Assembly (NCBI GenBank): GCA_905373705.1
Contig: CAJPUA010000104.1
Coordinates: forward strand, 1-5,066
Origin: an uncultured Schwartzia sp.
GTDB lineage: Bacteria > Bacillota > Negativicutes > Selenomonadales > Selenomonadaceae
Reading direction: 5' to 3'
Length of the DNA: 5,066 bases
The position numbers and the translations under genes were made by a program. Positions 1 to 5,066 of this stretch are shown piece after piece. Position 1 is the first letter of the stretch. Every line of letters starts with the position of its first letter. Under the pieces are notes generated by a model, which had not been told where the DNA came from, ran no database searches, and saw only the letters and a program-made list of their open reading frames with translations.

Positions 1-1
1 G

Positions 2-577
2 GATACCGGCCTCGTCGACGTTCCGGATGCCTCAAAGTTGTTTTTGTCGGAGCGGGAGGCGGATACCGGGACGGTCATCGTGCCGACGGTGGAAGGAACG
101 CGCCCCTTGCTCGTCGAATTGCAGGCGCTGGTGGCGAAAACGCCTTACGTTCCGCCGCGGCGCACCTCAGATGCGGTGGATATTAAGCGATTGCAGCTGC
201 TCCTGGCGGTTCTCGAAAAGCGCGTTCATCTGCCGCTGGGCGCCTGCGACGTTTATGTCAAGGCGGCGGGCGGCATTCGGATCGACGAGCCGGCGGCGGA
301 TCTCAGCCTTTGCGTGGCGATGGCGTCGAGCTTTGCCGGGCGGCTGCCTCGACCGCAGACCGTCGTTTTCGGCGAGGTGGGTCTTTCCGGCGAAGTACGC
401 GCCGTCAGTCAGGCGGAGCTGCGCCTTAAAGAAGCGGCGCGGCTGGGCTTTAAGGCGGCGGTTTTGCCGGAAAAGAACGCCCGTCAATTGACAAAGTCTC
501 GTTTGGGATTGAAGATTTTCCCCGCCGCGTCGATCGGCGAGGCCTTGAAGCTGGCTTTGCCCCGGGACGACGGGTGA
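2..577 (+). CDS. radA: DNA repair protein RadA (Sms), C-terminal part, 5' truncated
   Basis: The reading frame is open to the left edge (first full codon at 2) and ends at TGA 575-577, giving 191 codons of a protein that is usually about 450-460 residues. The N-terminal zinc finger, the RecA-like ATPase core and the KNRFG motif therefore lie outside the window. Visible motifs are typical of RadA: LFLSER, then EGTRPLLVELQALV, then LLLAVLEKRV, followed by the Lon-protease-like C-terminal domain with VKAAGGIRIDEPAADLS, GEVGLSGEVRAV and LKEAARLGFK. In Lon the segment matching DEPAADL carries the catalytic serine; here it has none, as is normal for RadA, so the domain is a scaffold and not a protease. 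RadA is known to act in homologous recombination and branch migration with RecA. The first internal start-like codon (TTG 38) is not the real start, because the homology continues upstream (GLVDVPDASK). No clear intrinsic terminator follows. Family assignment is secure. Confidence 0.96.
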   Translation, partial: DTGLVDVPDASKLFLSEREADTGTVIVPTVEGTRPLLVELQALVAKTPYVPPRRTSDAVDIKRLQLLLAVLEKRVHLPLGACDVYVKAAGGIRIDEPAADLSLCVAMASSFAGRLPRPQTVVFGEVGLSGEVRAVSQAELRLKEAARLGFKAAVLPEKNARQLTKSRLGLKIFPAASIGEALKLALPRDDG

Positions 578-636
578 AGAGAAAAAGCCGGCAATTCAGG
601 GCGGCGGGGCGTTGAGGAAACGCTGCGGCGGAAAAC

Positions 637-665
637 TTGACGAACGGCGGGTAATCCATTAGAAT
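637..665 (+). promoter_or_regulatory. Predicted sigma-A promoter of glmS
   Basis: TTGACG (637-642) and TAGAAT (660-665) are separated by exactly 17 nt. Each hexamer is one base from consensus in the -35 and the -10. Transcription would begin near 671-673, giving about 120 nt of RNA before the glmS ribozyme cleavage site and about 350 nt before the glmS start codon. It lies 60 nt downstream of radA and points towards glmS, so glmS is probably transcribed on its own, with possible read-through from radA. This is inferred from sequence only. Confidence 0.72.
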
Positions 666-671
666 AAAGGC

Positions 672-790
672 GAATCAGGCAAAGGGGCGAGAGGCTTCTT
701 TGCTCTGTTTATGTTTTGGGTTTTCGGCTCTCTGCCGCCGAAATATGGGAAAGGAGGCACAACGGGTTTACGGAAAGGATATTTTATCCT
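672..790 (+). other. glmS mRNA 5' leader upstream of the ribozyme cleavage site
   Basis: This is the stretch between the predicted transcription start and the ribozyme. It holds no credible gene. Two inverted repeats are visible: TTTCGGC (722-728) with GCCGAAA (737-743), a 7-bp stem with an 8-nt loop, and GGATA (777-781) with TATCC (785-789), a 5-bp stem with a 3-nt loop ending two bases before the cleavage site. Neither is followed by a T-run, so neither looks like a terminator. An AAGGAGG Shine-Dalgarno-like sequence at 751-757 has no ATG, GTG or TTG at a usable distance. On cleavage this RNA would be released as a short 5' fragment. Confidence 0.5.
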
Positions 791-960
791 AGCGCAGGCT
801 CTCGCCCCGCGGCGGGCGAGAGGACGAGGAAGAGGTTGTCGAGGAAGGAAAGGCGGGAAAACGGTCTTTCCCGGTCAGCGGATGCCTCTCGGCCGAACCG
901 GGTCGATAAAAACTGTCAAAGCCGTTCGGCGACGGGCGGGACAAAGCAGCGGATAACGGT
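791..960 (+). promoter_or_regulatory. glmS ribozyme-riboswitch (GlcN6P-activated self-cleaving RNA)
   Basis: The region matches the conserved glmS ribozyme core in order. It has AGCGC at the cleavage site (predicted cut between A791 and G792), a P1 hairpin (CTCTCGCCC 799-807 with GGGCGAGAG 814-822), GACGAGG (823-829), AGAGG (831-835) followed by TTGTCGA, then GCGGATGCCTCTCGGC (878-893). AGAGG pairs with CCTCT (885-889) as in the family P2.1. CGC (793-795) pairs with GCG (878-880), forming the P2.2 that holds the cleavage site. CGGC (890-893) with GCCG (921-924) forms P3. A variable hairpin, CGGGAAA (854-860) with TTTCCCG (867-873), is inserted in the core. The 3' boundary is approximate because P4 and P4.1 are not obvious, although GGACAAAG (939-946) resembles the conserved GAACAAAG. 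In this family glucosamine-6-phosphate is the cofactor for cleavage, which destabilises the glmS mRNA and closes a feedback loop. Its position directly upstream of glmS agrees. Confidence 0.88.
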
Positions 961-1018
961 CAGCAGGCAGAGAGTAAGAAAGGCGAATAAAATTTCTGCT
1001 ATGGAGGTTGTTTGATTT

Positions 1019-2848
1019 ATGTGTGGCATTGTCGGTTATGTGGGCGACGGGGACGCCGCCGCGTTTCTCCTGGAAGGGCTTTCCCGGCTGGAGTACCGCG
1101 GCTATGATTCGTCCGGGATCGCCGTTTACGACGGGAAAAAAATCTGCGTAAAAAAAAGCGTCGGGCGTTTGGCGGAGCTGAAAACCAAGCTGGCCGGGCA
1201 CACGCCTAAAGGCGCGTTGGGCATCGGCCATACCCGCTGGGCGACGCACGGCCGCCCTTCGGATATCAACGCGCACCCGCACACGGACTGCACGGGCGAT
1301 TTCGCGGTGGTGCATAACGGGATTATCGAGAATTTCCTGGCGCTTAAGGAAGAGTTATTGGCGAAGGGCCATATATTTAAGTCCGAGACGGATACGGAAG
1401 TCCTGGCGCATCTTTTGGAGGAAGCCTACGACGGTGATTTTGAGGCGGCGGTGCGGGCGGTGCTGCGCCGCATCGAGGGATCTTACGCGCTGGTCTTTAT
1501 GTCCCGTCGGGATCCCGATCGGCTGATTTGTACGAAGCAGGATAATCCCCTCGTCATCGGGCTGGGAAAAGGCGAAAATTTCATCGCTTCCGATATTCCC
1601 GCGATTATCGCCCGCACGCGGCGAACGTATATCCTGGCGGACGGCGAAATTGCCGTGGTGAAGAAGGACGTGATCGCAGTCACGAACCGGGCGGGGGAGA
1701 AGATCGAGAAAAAGGTCTTTGAGGTCAACTGGAACGCGGAAGCGGCGGAGAAGGGCGGCTACGAGCATTTCATGCTCAAGGAGATTCACGAGCAGCCGAA
1801 GGCCGTTCGGGCGACGCTGTCTTCCCGGCTGGCGAAGGACGACAGCGCGGTGGTGCTGGAGGAGCTGAAATGGGATAAAGCTTTTCTAAGCTCGATTCAC
1901 CGCGTCTTTATCGTCGCCTGCGGTACGGCGTATCACGCCGGGCTGGTAGGGAAATATTACATTGAGAAGATGGCGCGCATTCCCGTGGAGTGCGACATCG
2001 CCTCCGAATTTCGCTACCGGTCGCCGATCGTCGACGAGCATACGCTGACCATCGTCATCAGCCAATCGGGGGAGACGATCGACACGCTGGCGGCTCTTAA
2101 AGAAGCAAAGCGACTCGGCGCGAAGACGCTGGCGGTGACGAACGTCGTCGGCTCGTCCATCGCCCGGGAAGCGGATCAAGTCGTCTATACCTGGGCGGGG
2201 CCGGAGATTGCTGTGGCTTCTACGAAAGCCTATACGACGCAGCTTATCGTCATGCTGCTTCTGGGGCTTTACATGGCAGGGATCAAGGGTTCGCTCCCTG
2301 CGGCGCGGATTACGGAGATTATCCGGGCCGCGCGGCGTATTCCCGAGGAGATCAGCGCTACGCTGGAAGATGTCGAGCCGATTAAGACCTTCGCGCGCCA
2401 ATATGGCTTCAATGAGGACGTGTTTTTTATCGGCCGCGCCCTCGATTACGATGTGGCGCTGGAAGGCTCTCTGAAGCTTAAAGAGATCAGCTATATTCAT
2501 GCCGAGGCCTACGCCGCGGGGGAATTAAAACACGGTACGCTGGCGCTCATCGTGGACGGCGTCCCGGTCATCGCGCTGGCGACGCAAAAGAGCGTCTACG
2601 AAAAGACGCTCTCCAATATCAAAGAAGTCAAAGCGCGCGACGCAGTTGTTATCGGCATCGCGGCGGCGGACGACACCGAGCTGGAAAAATACGCCGATCA
2701 CGTCATCAAGGTGCCGGAAACGGACGAACTCCTCATTCCGCTCCTCGCCGTGGTACCGCTCCAGCTGCTGGCTTATTATGCGGCGCTGACCCGGGGCTGC
2801 GACGTGGATAAGCCTCGGAATCTGGCGAAATCCGTTACGGTAGAATGA
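1019..2848 (+). CDS. glmS: Glutamine--fructose-6-phosphate aminotransferase (isomerizing), GlmS
   Basis: This enzyme converts L-glutamine and fructose-6-phosphate to glucosamine-6-phosphate and glutamate in the cytoplasm, the first step towards UDP-GlcNAc and peptidoglycan. The product is 609 residues, the same length as the E. coli enzyme. It begins MCGIVGYVG, so Cys2 becomes the N-terminal nucleophile after Met removal. The class II glutamine amidotransferase domain covers about residues 2-220, with GHTRWATHG (Arg73) and VHNGIIEN. Two SIS sugar-isomerase domains follow at about 290-420 and 460-600, with VACGTAYHAG, SQSGET (348-353) and GELKHG. The C-terminus PRNLAKSVTVE contains the Schiff-base lysine, Lys604 (603 in mature numbering). 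The start is fixed by the Cys2 requirement and by GGAGG at 1003-1007, 11 nt upstream. The gene lies downstream of its own promoter and glmS ribozyme and is followed by a terminator, so it is probably a single-gene unit. All key residues are present and nothing is odd in the protein. Confidence 0.98.
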   Translation: MCGIVGYVGDGDAAAFLLEGLSRLEYRGYDSSGIAVYDGKKICVKKSVGRLAELKTKLAGHTPKGALGIGHTRWATHGRPSDINAHPHTDCTGDFAVVHNGIIENFLALKEELLAKGHIFKSETDTEVLAHLLEEAYDGDFEAAVRAVLRRIEGSYALVFMSRRDPDRLICTKQDNPLVIGLGKGENFIASDIPAIIARTRRTYILADGEIAVVKKDVIAVTNRAGEKIEKKVFEVNWNAEAAEKGGYEHFMLKEIHEQPKAVRATLSSRLAKDDSAVVLEELKWDKAFLSSIHRVFIVACGTAYHAGLVGKYYIEKMARIPVECDIASEFRYRSPIVDEHTLTIVISQSGETIDTLAALKEAKRLGAKTLAVTNVVGSSIAREADQVVYTWAGPEIAVASTKAYTTQLIVMLLLGLYMAGIKGSLPAARITEIIRAARRIPEEISATLEDVEPIKTFARQYGFNEDVFFIGRALDYDVALEGSLKLKEISYIHAEAYAAGELKHGTLALIVDGVPVIALATQKSVYEKTLSNIKEVKARDAVVIGIAAADDTELEKYADHVIKVPETDELLIPLLAVVPLQLLAYYAALTRGCDVDKPRNLAKSVTVE

Positions 2849-2863
2849 CATAACGAAGATGAT

Positions 2864-2895
2864 AGCGCTTGCCCTTTCGCGGGGCAGGCGCTTTT
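2864..2895 (+). terminator. Intrinsic terminator of glmS
   Basis: AGCGCTTGCCC (2864-2874) pairs with GGGCAGGCGCT (2882-2892) to give an 11-bp stem with a single G-U pair and a 7-nt loop, TTTCGCG. It is followed by a short T-run (2892-2895) and a second pyrimidine-rich stretch. It begins 15 nt after the glmS stop and lies before the next promoter, which supports separate transcription of glmS and guaB. The T-run is short, so some read-through is possible. Confidence 0.82.
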
Positions 2896-2908
2896 CGCTT
2901 TCGCTTCC

Positions 2909-2937
2909 TTGACAAAGCTTGTCGGTTGTACTAAAAT
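2909..2937 (+). promoter_or_regulatory. Predicted sigma-A promoter of guaB
   Basis: A perfect TTGACA -35 (2909-2914) and TAAAAT -10 (2932-2937) are separated by 17 nt, the optimal spacing. Transcription would start near 2944, giving a leader of roughly 59 nt. This is the strongest-looking promoter in the window. It sits between the glmS terminator and guaB. The spacer carries a short inverted repeat that might be an operator. Confidence 0.82.
2911..2923. repeat. Inverted repeat overlapping the guaB promoter -35 and spacer
   Basis: GACAA (2911-2915) and TTGTC (2919-2923) form a perfect inverted repeat around a 3-bp centre, AGC. It covers the last four bases of the -35 hexamer and the first half of the spacer, a place where a repressor would block RNA polymerase. 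The arms are only 5 bp and one overlaps the consensus -35, so chance is a real alternative. I cannot match it to a known operator. Confidence 0.35.
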
Positions 2938-2957
2938 AGCAAAAAATCAAGCGGAGA

Positions 2958-2976
2958 TGTTCGCGTCCGGCGAACA
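2958..2976 (+). repeat. Hairpin in the guaB 5' leader
   Basis: TGTTCGC (2958-2964) and GCGAACA (2970-2976) form a perfect 7-bp inverted repeat with a 5-nt centre, GTCCG. It lies in the predicted guaB leader just before the Shine-Dalgarno region (AGGAAAGAGGG, 2985-2995). It is followed by A residues, not T, so it is not a forward terminator. It could be an RNA stem that stabilises the message or affects translation, or a DNA operator. The CGAAC core recalls the PurR box of Bacillus-type purine regulation, but the arm spacing and the position downstream of the start do not match that arrangement. Confidence 0.5.
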
Positions 2977-3002
2977 AAAAAGACAGGAAAGAGGGATTTA
3001 TC

Positions 3003-4505
3003 ATGGCATTTTATTATGAGGAGCCGTCGCATACGTTTGGTGAGTATCTCTTAGTGCCGGGATATTCTTCCGATCAGTGTGTTCCTGCGAATGTCCGGCT
3101 CACGACGCCGCTGGTCAAATTTCGGAAGGGTGAAGAACCGGCGCTTTCCCTGAATATCCCGATGGTATCTGCGATCATGCAGGCCGTGTCCGACGATCAC
3201 ATGGCTGTTGCGCTGGCCCGAGAGGGCGGGATCTCCTTTATCTATGGCTCTCAGACCGTGGAGGATCAGGCCCAGATGGTAAAGCGGGTCAAGAGCTTCA
3301 AATCGGGCTTCGTTTCCAGCGATTCCAATATCCTGCCGACGACGACGCTGGGGGAAGTGCTCGCCCTCAAAGAAAAGACGGGGCATTCGACGATGGCGGT
3401 CACTGAGGACGGGACGCCGACGGGAAGACTCATGGGCATCGTCACCAGCCGGGACTATCGCGTGAGCCGTATGTCCCTTGATACGCCGGTGTCGGAATTT
3501 ATGACGCCCTTCGATAAGCTCATCTACGCCGACGCCGATACATCCCTGACGAAAGCTAACGACATCATTTGGGAGCGCAAGCTCAACATGCTGCCGCTGG
3601 TCGACGAGCACCGGCGGCTGCGGTACATGGTTTTTCGCAAGGACTATACCGAGGACAAGGAGTACGGGAACCAGTTTATTGATACCGACAAACGGTATCG
3701 CGTTGGCGCCGGGATCAATACCCGCGACTACGCCGAGCGGGTTCCGGCGCTCCTGGACGCAGGGGTTGACGCGCTCTGCATCGATTCCTCGGAAGGCTAT
3801 TCCGAGTGGCAGAAGATCACCCTTGATTATATTCACAAGAAATTCGGGCCCGAGGTCAAGGTCGGCGCGGGCAACGTCGTTGACCGGGACGGTTTTCTTT
3901 TCCTCGCGAAGGCAGGCGCTGACTTCGTCAAGGTGGGCATCGGGGGCGGATCTATCTGCATCACCCGGGAAACGAAAGGCATTGGCCGCGGGCAGGCGAC
4001 GGCGCTGATCGACGTCTGCCGGGCGCGCGACGAATATTACCGGGGAACCGGAATCTACGTCCCTGTCTGCTCGGACGGCGGCATTGTTCATGACTATCAC
4101 ATCACGCTGGCGCTGGCGATGGGGGCGGATTTCCTCATGCTGGGCCGCTATTTCTCGCGTTTCGATGAGAGCCCGACGGACAAGGTAAAAATTAACGGCA
4201 CGTTCTACAAGGAATACTGGGGTGAAGGCTCGAATCGCGCGCGAAACTGGCAGCGCTATGATCTTGGCGGCGATCGTAAGCTCTCCTTTGAGGAGGGCGT
4301 CGATTCCTACGTCCCTTATGCCGGGCCGCTTCACGACAATATCGGCATTACGCTGAGCAAGGTGCGCTCCACGATGTGTAACTGCGGCGCGCTGACCATT
4401 AAGGAATTACAGGAAAAAGCCAAGCTCACGCTGGTGTCCTCGGTCAGTATCGTCGAGGGCGGTTCCCACGACGTTATCCTCCGCGATAAATTCTCGGCGC
4501 GATGA
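3003..4505 (+). CDS. guaB: IMP dehydrogenase (Tritrichomonas-like type)
   Basis: This enzyme oxidises IMP to XMP with NAD+, the committed step of guanine nucleotide synthesis in the cytoplasm. It has 500 residues. A TIM-barrel catalytic domain is interrupted by a CBS (Bateman) pair: CBS1 at about 105-162, with STMAVTEDGTP and GIVTSRDY, and CBS2 at about 163-222. Catalytic residues are visible: Asp261 in CIDSSEG, the loop GIGGGSICITRE with nucleophile Cys319, and the flap RNWQRYDLGG with Arg418-Tyr419. From memory, these numbers coincide with those of the well-studied Tritrichomonas foetus enzyme, and long stretches look the same (KEYWGEGS.RARNWQRYDLGG, KVRSTMCNCGALTI, LTLVSSVSIVEGG). The loop reads GGGSICITR with GIGRGQATA in place of the commoner bacterial GPGSICTTR with G(V/I)PQ. 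The ATG start is supported by AGGAAAGAGGG 7 nt upstream. The gene has its own promoter and a terminator, and no guaA is adjacent. Function is certain; the subtype is very likely. Confidence 0.97.
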   Translation: MAFYYEEPSHTFGEYLLVPGYSSDQCVPANVRLTTPLVKFRKGEEPALSLNIPMVSAIMQAVSDDHMAVALAREGGISFIYGSQTVEDQAQMVKRVKSFKSGFVSSDSNILPTTTLGEVLALKEKTGHSTMAVTEDGTPTGRLMGIVTSRDYRVSRMSLDTPVSEFMTPFDKLIYADADTSLTKANDIIWERKLNMLPLVDEHRRLRYMVFRKDYTEDKEYGNQFIDTDKRYRVGAGINTRDYAERVPALLDAGVDALCIDSSEGYSEWQKITLDYIHKKFGPEVKVGAGNVVDRDGFLFLAKAGADFVKVGIGGGSICITRETKGIGRGQATALIDVCRARDEYYRGTGIYVPVCSDGGIVHDYHITLALAMGADFLMLGRYFSRFDESPTDKVKINGTFYKEYWGEGSNRARNWQRYDLGGDRKLSFEEGVDSYVPYAGPLHDNIGITLSKVRSTMCNCGALTIKELQEKAKLTLVSSVSIVEGGSHDVILRDKFSAR

Positions 4506-4593
4506 GGGACAAAGCGCGGCAGGCGTTTCGTGTTAAAAGAGCGGTTTGACGAACAGAATACTTTATCACATTTTTAAAGAATGGATCGCTAAT
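4506..4593. other. Gap between guaB and the shared terminator
   Basis: These 88 nt contain no open reading frame of note and no convincing RNA gene. A TTGACG at 4546-4551 has no -10 at a workable distance. I assign nothing here beyond guaB 3' untranslated sequence. Confidence 0.4.
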
Positions 4594-4647
4594 AAAAAAC
4601 AGCCTTCTCACGCCGTTTCGTATATGCGGCGCGGGAAGGCTGTTTTT
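4594..4647. terminator. Bidirectional intrinsic terminator between convergent genes
   Basis: CAGCCTTC (4600-4607) pairs with GAAGGCTG (4635-4642). The stem continues through T4608-G4634 and C4609-G4633, then, after an A-C mismatch, CGCCG (4611-4615) with CGGCG (4627-4631). A six-A run (4594-4599) precedes the stem and a five-T run (4643-4647) follows it, so it can stop transcription in both directions. It lies between guaB on the plus strand and the tlpA-like gene on the minus strand, ending 17 nt before the latter's stop codon. Confidence 0.93.
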
Positions 4648-4663
4648 GGTGCGAAGATGCGTT

Positions 4664-5065
4664 TTAGAGGACGGCGCTGATGAAGGCGTCCAATTCCTCC
4701 TCTGTCATGCCGCCGAGGTGCTGGGCGATGATTTCGCCGCCAGGAGCGATCAGCAGGGAGAGGGGGATGGCGTCAAGATGATAGGCTTGGGAGATGGCCG
4801 TTTCATCGCCGTAGTAGAAGGGGAGGTCGAGATTCGCGCCTTGCCCTTCGGTGAAGCTCCTCGCGTCGTCGGCGGAGCCGTCGATGGAAACGGCGGCGAA
4901 GTTGACGCGGTCGCCGTATTTCTGGTACATGGCGTTGATATGGGGCATTTCACCGACGCAGGGGGGGCACCATGAAGCCCAGAAGTTGAGGAAAAGAGGC
5001 TTGTCGGCAGCGAGGGCAGCAATCGAGGGATCGCTGCCGTCACGGAGATTCGTCAGGGCGGCGTC
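4664..5065 (-). CDS. TlpA/ResA-like thiol-disulfide oxidoreductase, C-terminal part, 5' truncated
   Basis: Read on the minus strand, the frame is open to the right edge (first full codon at 5065) and stops with TAA at 4664-4666, giving 133 codons. The segment LFLNFWASWCPPCVGEMPHINAMYQKYGDRVNFAAVSID is the thioredoxin-fold signature of the TlpA/ResA/AhpC-TSA family. The redox pair is the WCPPC cysteines, encoded at 4967-4969 and 4958-4960, and the later AIPLSLLI holds the expected cis-proline. The end GGMTEEELDAFISAVL is a typical C-terminal helix. ATG 4946-4948 (the M of GEMPH) lies after the active site, so it cannot be the start; the true start and any signal peptide or lipobox are outside the window. 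Such proteins usually reduce or exchange disulfides outside the cytoplasmic membrane, for example in cytochrome c maturation, but the exact partner cannot be told here. It is convergent with guaB and shares its terminator. Confidence 0.92.
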   Translation of the reverse strand, partial: DAALTNLRDGSDPSIAALAADKPLFLNFWASWCPPCVGEMPHINAMYQKYGDRVNFAAVSIDGSADDARSFTEGQGANLDLPFYYGDETAISQAYHLDAIPLSLLIAPGGEIIAQHLGGMTEEELDAFISAVL

Positions 5066-5066
5066 G

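Noticed and set aside
601..624. Possible radA terminator: GCGTT (609-613) with AACGC (619-623).
   Set aside because: The stem is only five pairs and no T-run follows, so it does not meet the pattern of an intrinsic terminator.
745..792. A 15-codon open frame (ATG 745 to TAG 790-792) whose stop codon spans the ribozyme cleavage site.
   Set aside because: No Shine-Dalgarno precedes the ATG, and TAG arises simply because the cleavage site is A-G preceded by a T. It is most likely chance.
711..1015. Longer open frames of 81 and 99 codons (from 711 and 716) running through the glmS leader.
   Set aside because: They run through the conserved ribozyme, have arginine/glycine-rich or low-complexity products, and lack a properly spaced ribosome binding site. 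They are shadows of structured RNA in GC-rich sequence.
2958..2976. LexA-type operator reading of the GTTC...GAAC repeat in the guaB leader.
   Set aside because: The Gram-positive LexA box has GAAC first and GTTC second with a 4-bp gap. Here the arms are in the opposite order with a 9-bp gap.
3051..4334. A 427-codon open frame on the minus strand opposite guaB, and similar antisense frames opposite glmS.
   Set aside because: Their translations show no recognisable domain and they are fully antisense to genes with certain function. Long antisense frames are common in GC-rich genes.
4546..4578. Possible promoter with TTGACG at 4546-4551 downstream of guaB; TTGACGAAC also occurs in the glmS promoter at 637-645.
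   Set aside because: No -10 hexamer lies at 16-18 nt (only a TTTAAA at about 21 nt). There is no gene on the plus strand to serve, and the shared 9-mer is short enough to be chance.

Overview
The window is a stretch of ordinary chromosomal housekeeping genes from a GC-rich bacterium. The glmS ribozyme-riboswitch ahead of glmS, the clean sigma-A-type promoters and the strong Shine-Dalgarno sites point to a Bacillota (Firmicutes) host. A GC-rich lineage such as the Negativicutes or a clostridial relative would fit, but that rank is a guess made without any database search. I see no mobile element, CRISPR array, tRNA or rRNA.

Layout: (1) positions 2-577 hold the C-terminal 191 codons of the DNA-repair ATPase RadA, cut by the left edge. 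(2) Positions 578-1018 have no protein gene. They hold a promoter (637-665), a leader of about 120 nt with two small hairpins, and a glmS self-cleaving ribozyme with predicted cleavage between 791 and 792. (3) Positions 1019-2848 hold complete glmS, followed by an intrinsic terminator (2864-2895). (4) Positions 2909-3002 hold a second near-consensus promoter and a short leader with two inverted repeats. (5) Positions 3003-4505 hold complete guaB, an IMP dehydrogenase that closely resembles the Tritrichomonas foetus enzyme. (6) Positions 4594-4647 hold a bidirectional terminator. (7) On the minus strand, 4664-5065 is the C-terminal 133 codons of a TlpA/ResA-like thiol-disulfide oxidoreductase, cut by the right edge.

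The genes appear to be separate transcription units. glmS starts the amino-sugar branch that supplies peptidoglycan and is controlled by its product GlcN6P through the ribozyme. guaB commits IMP to guanine nucleotides. radA serves recombination and repair. The tlpA-like gene is probably involved in extracytoplasmic thiol redox. Only glmS shows an obvious control mechanism. The points most worth a second look are the divergent glmS ribozyme (an A-A mismatch at a normally paired site, a variable inserted hairpin, and no visible P4), the protist-like IMP dehydrogenase, and the uncharacterised inverted repeats in the guaB control region. I found no convincing undescribed system.
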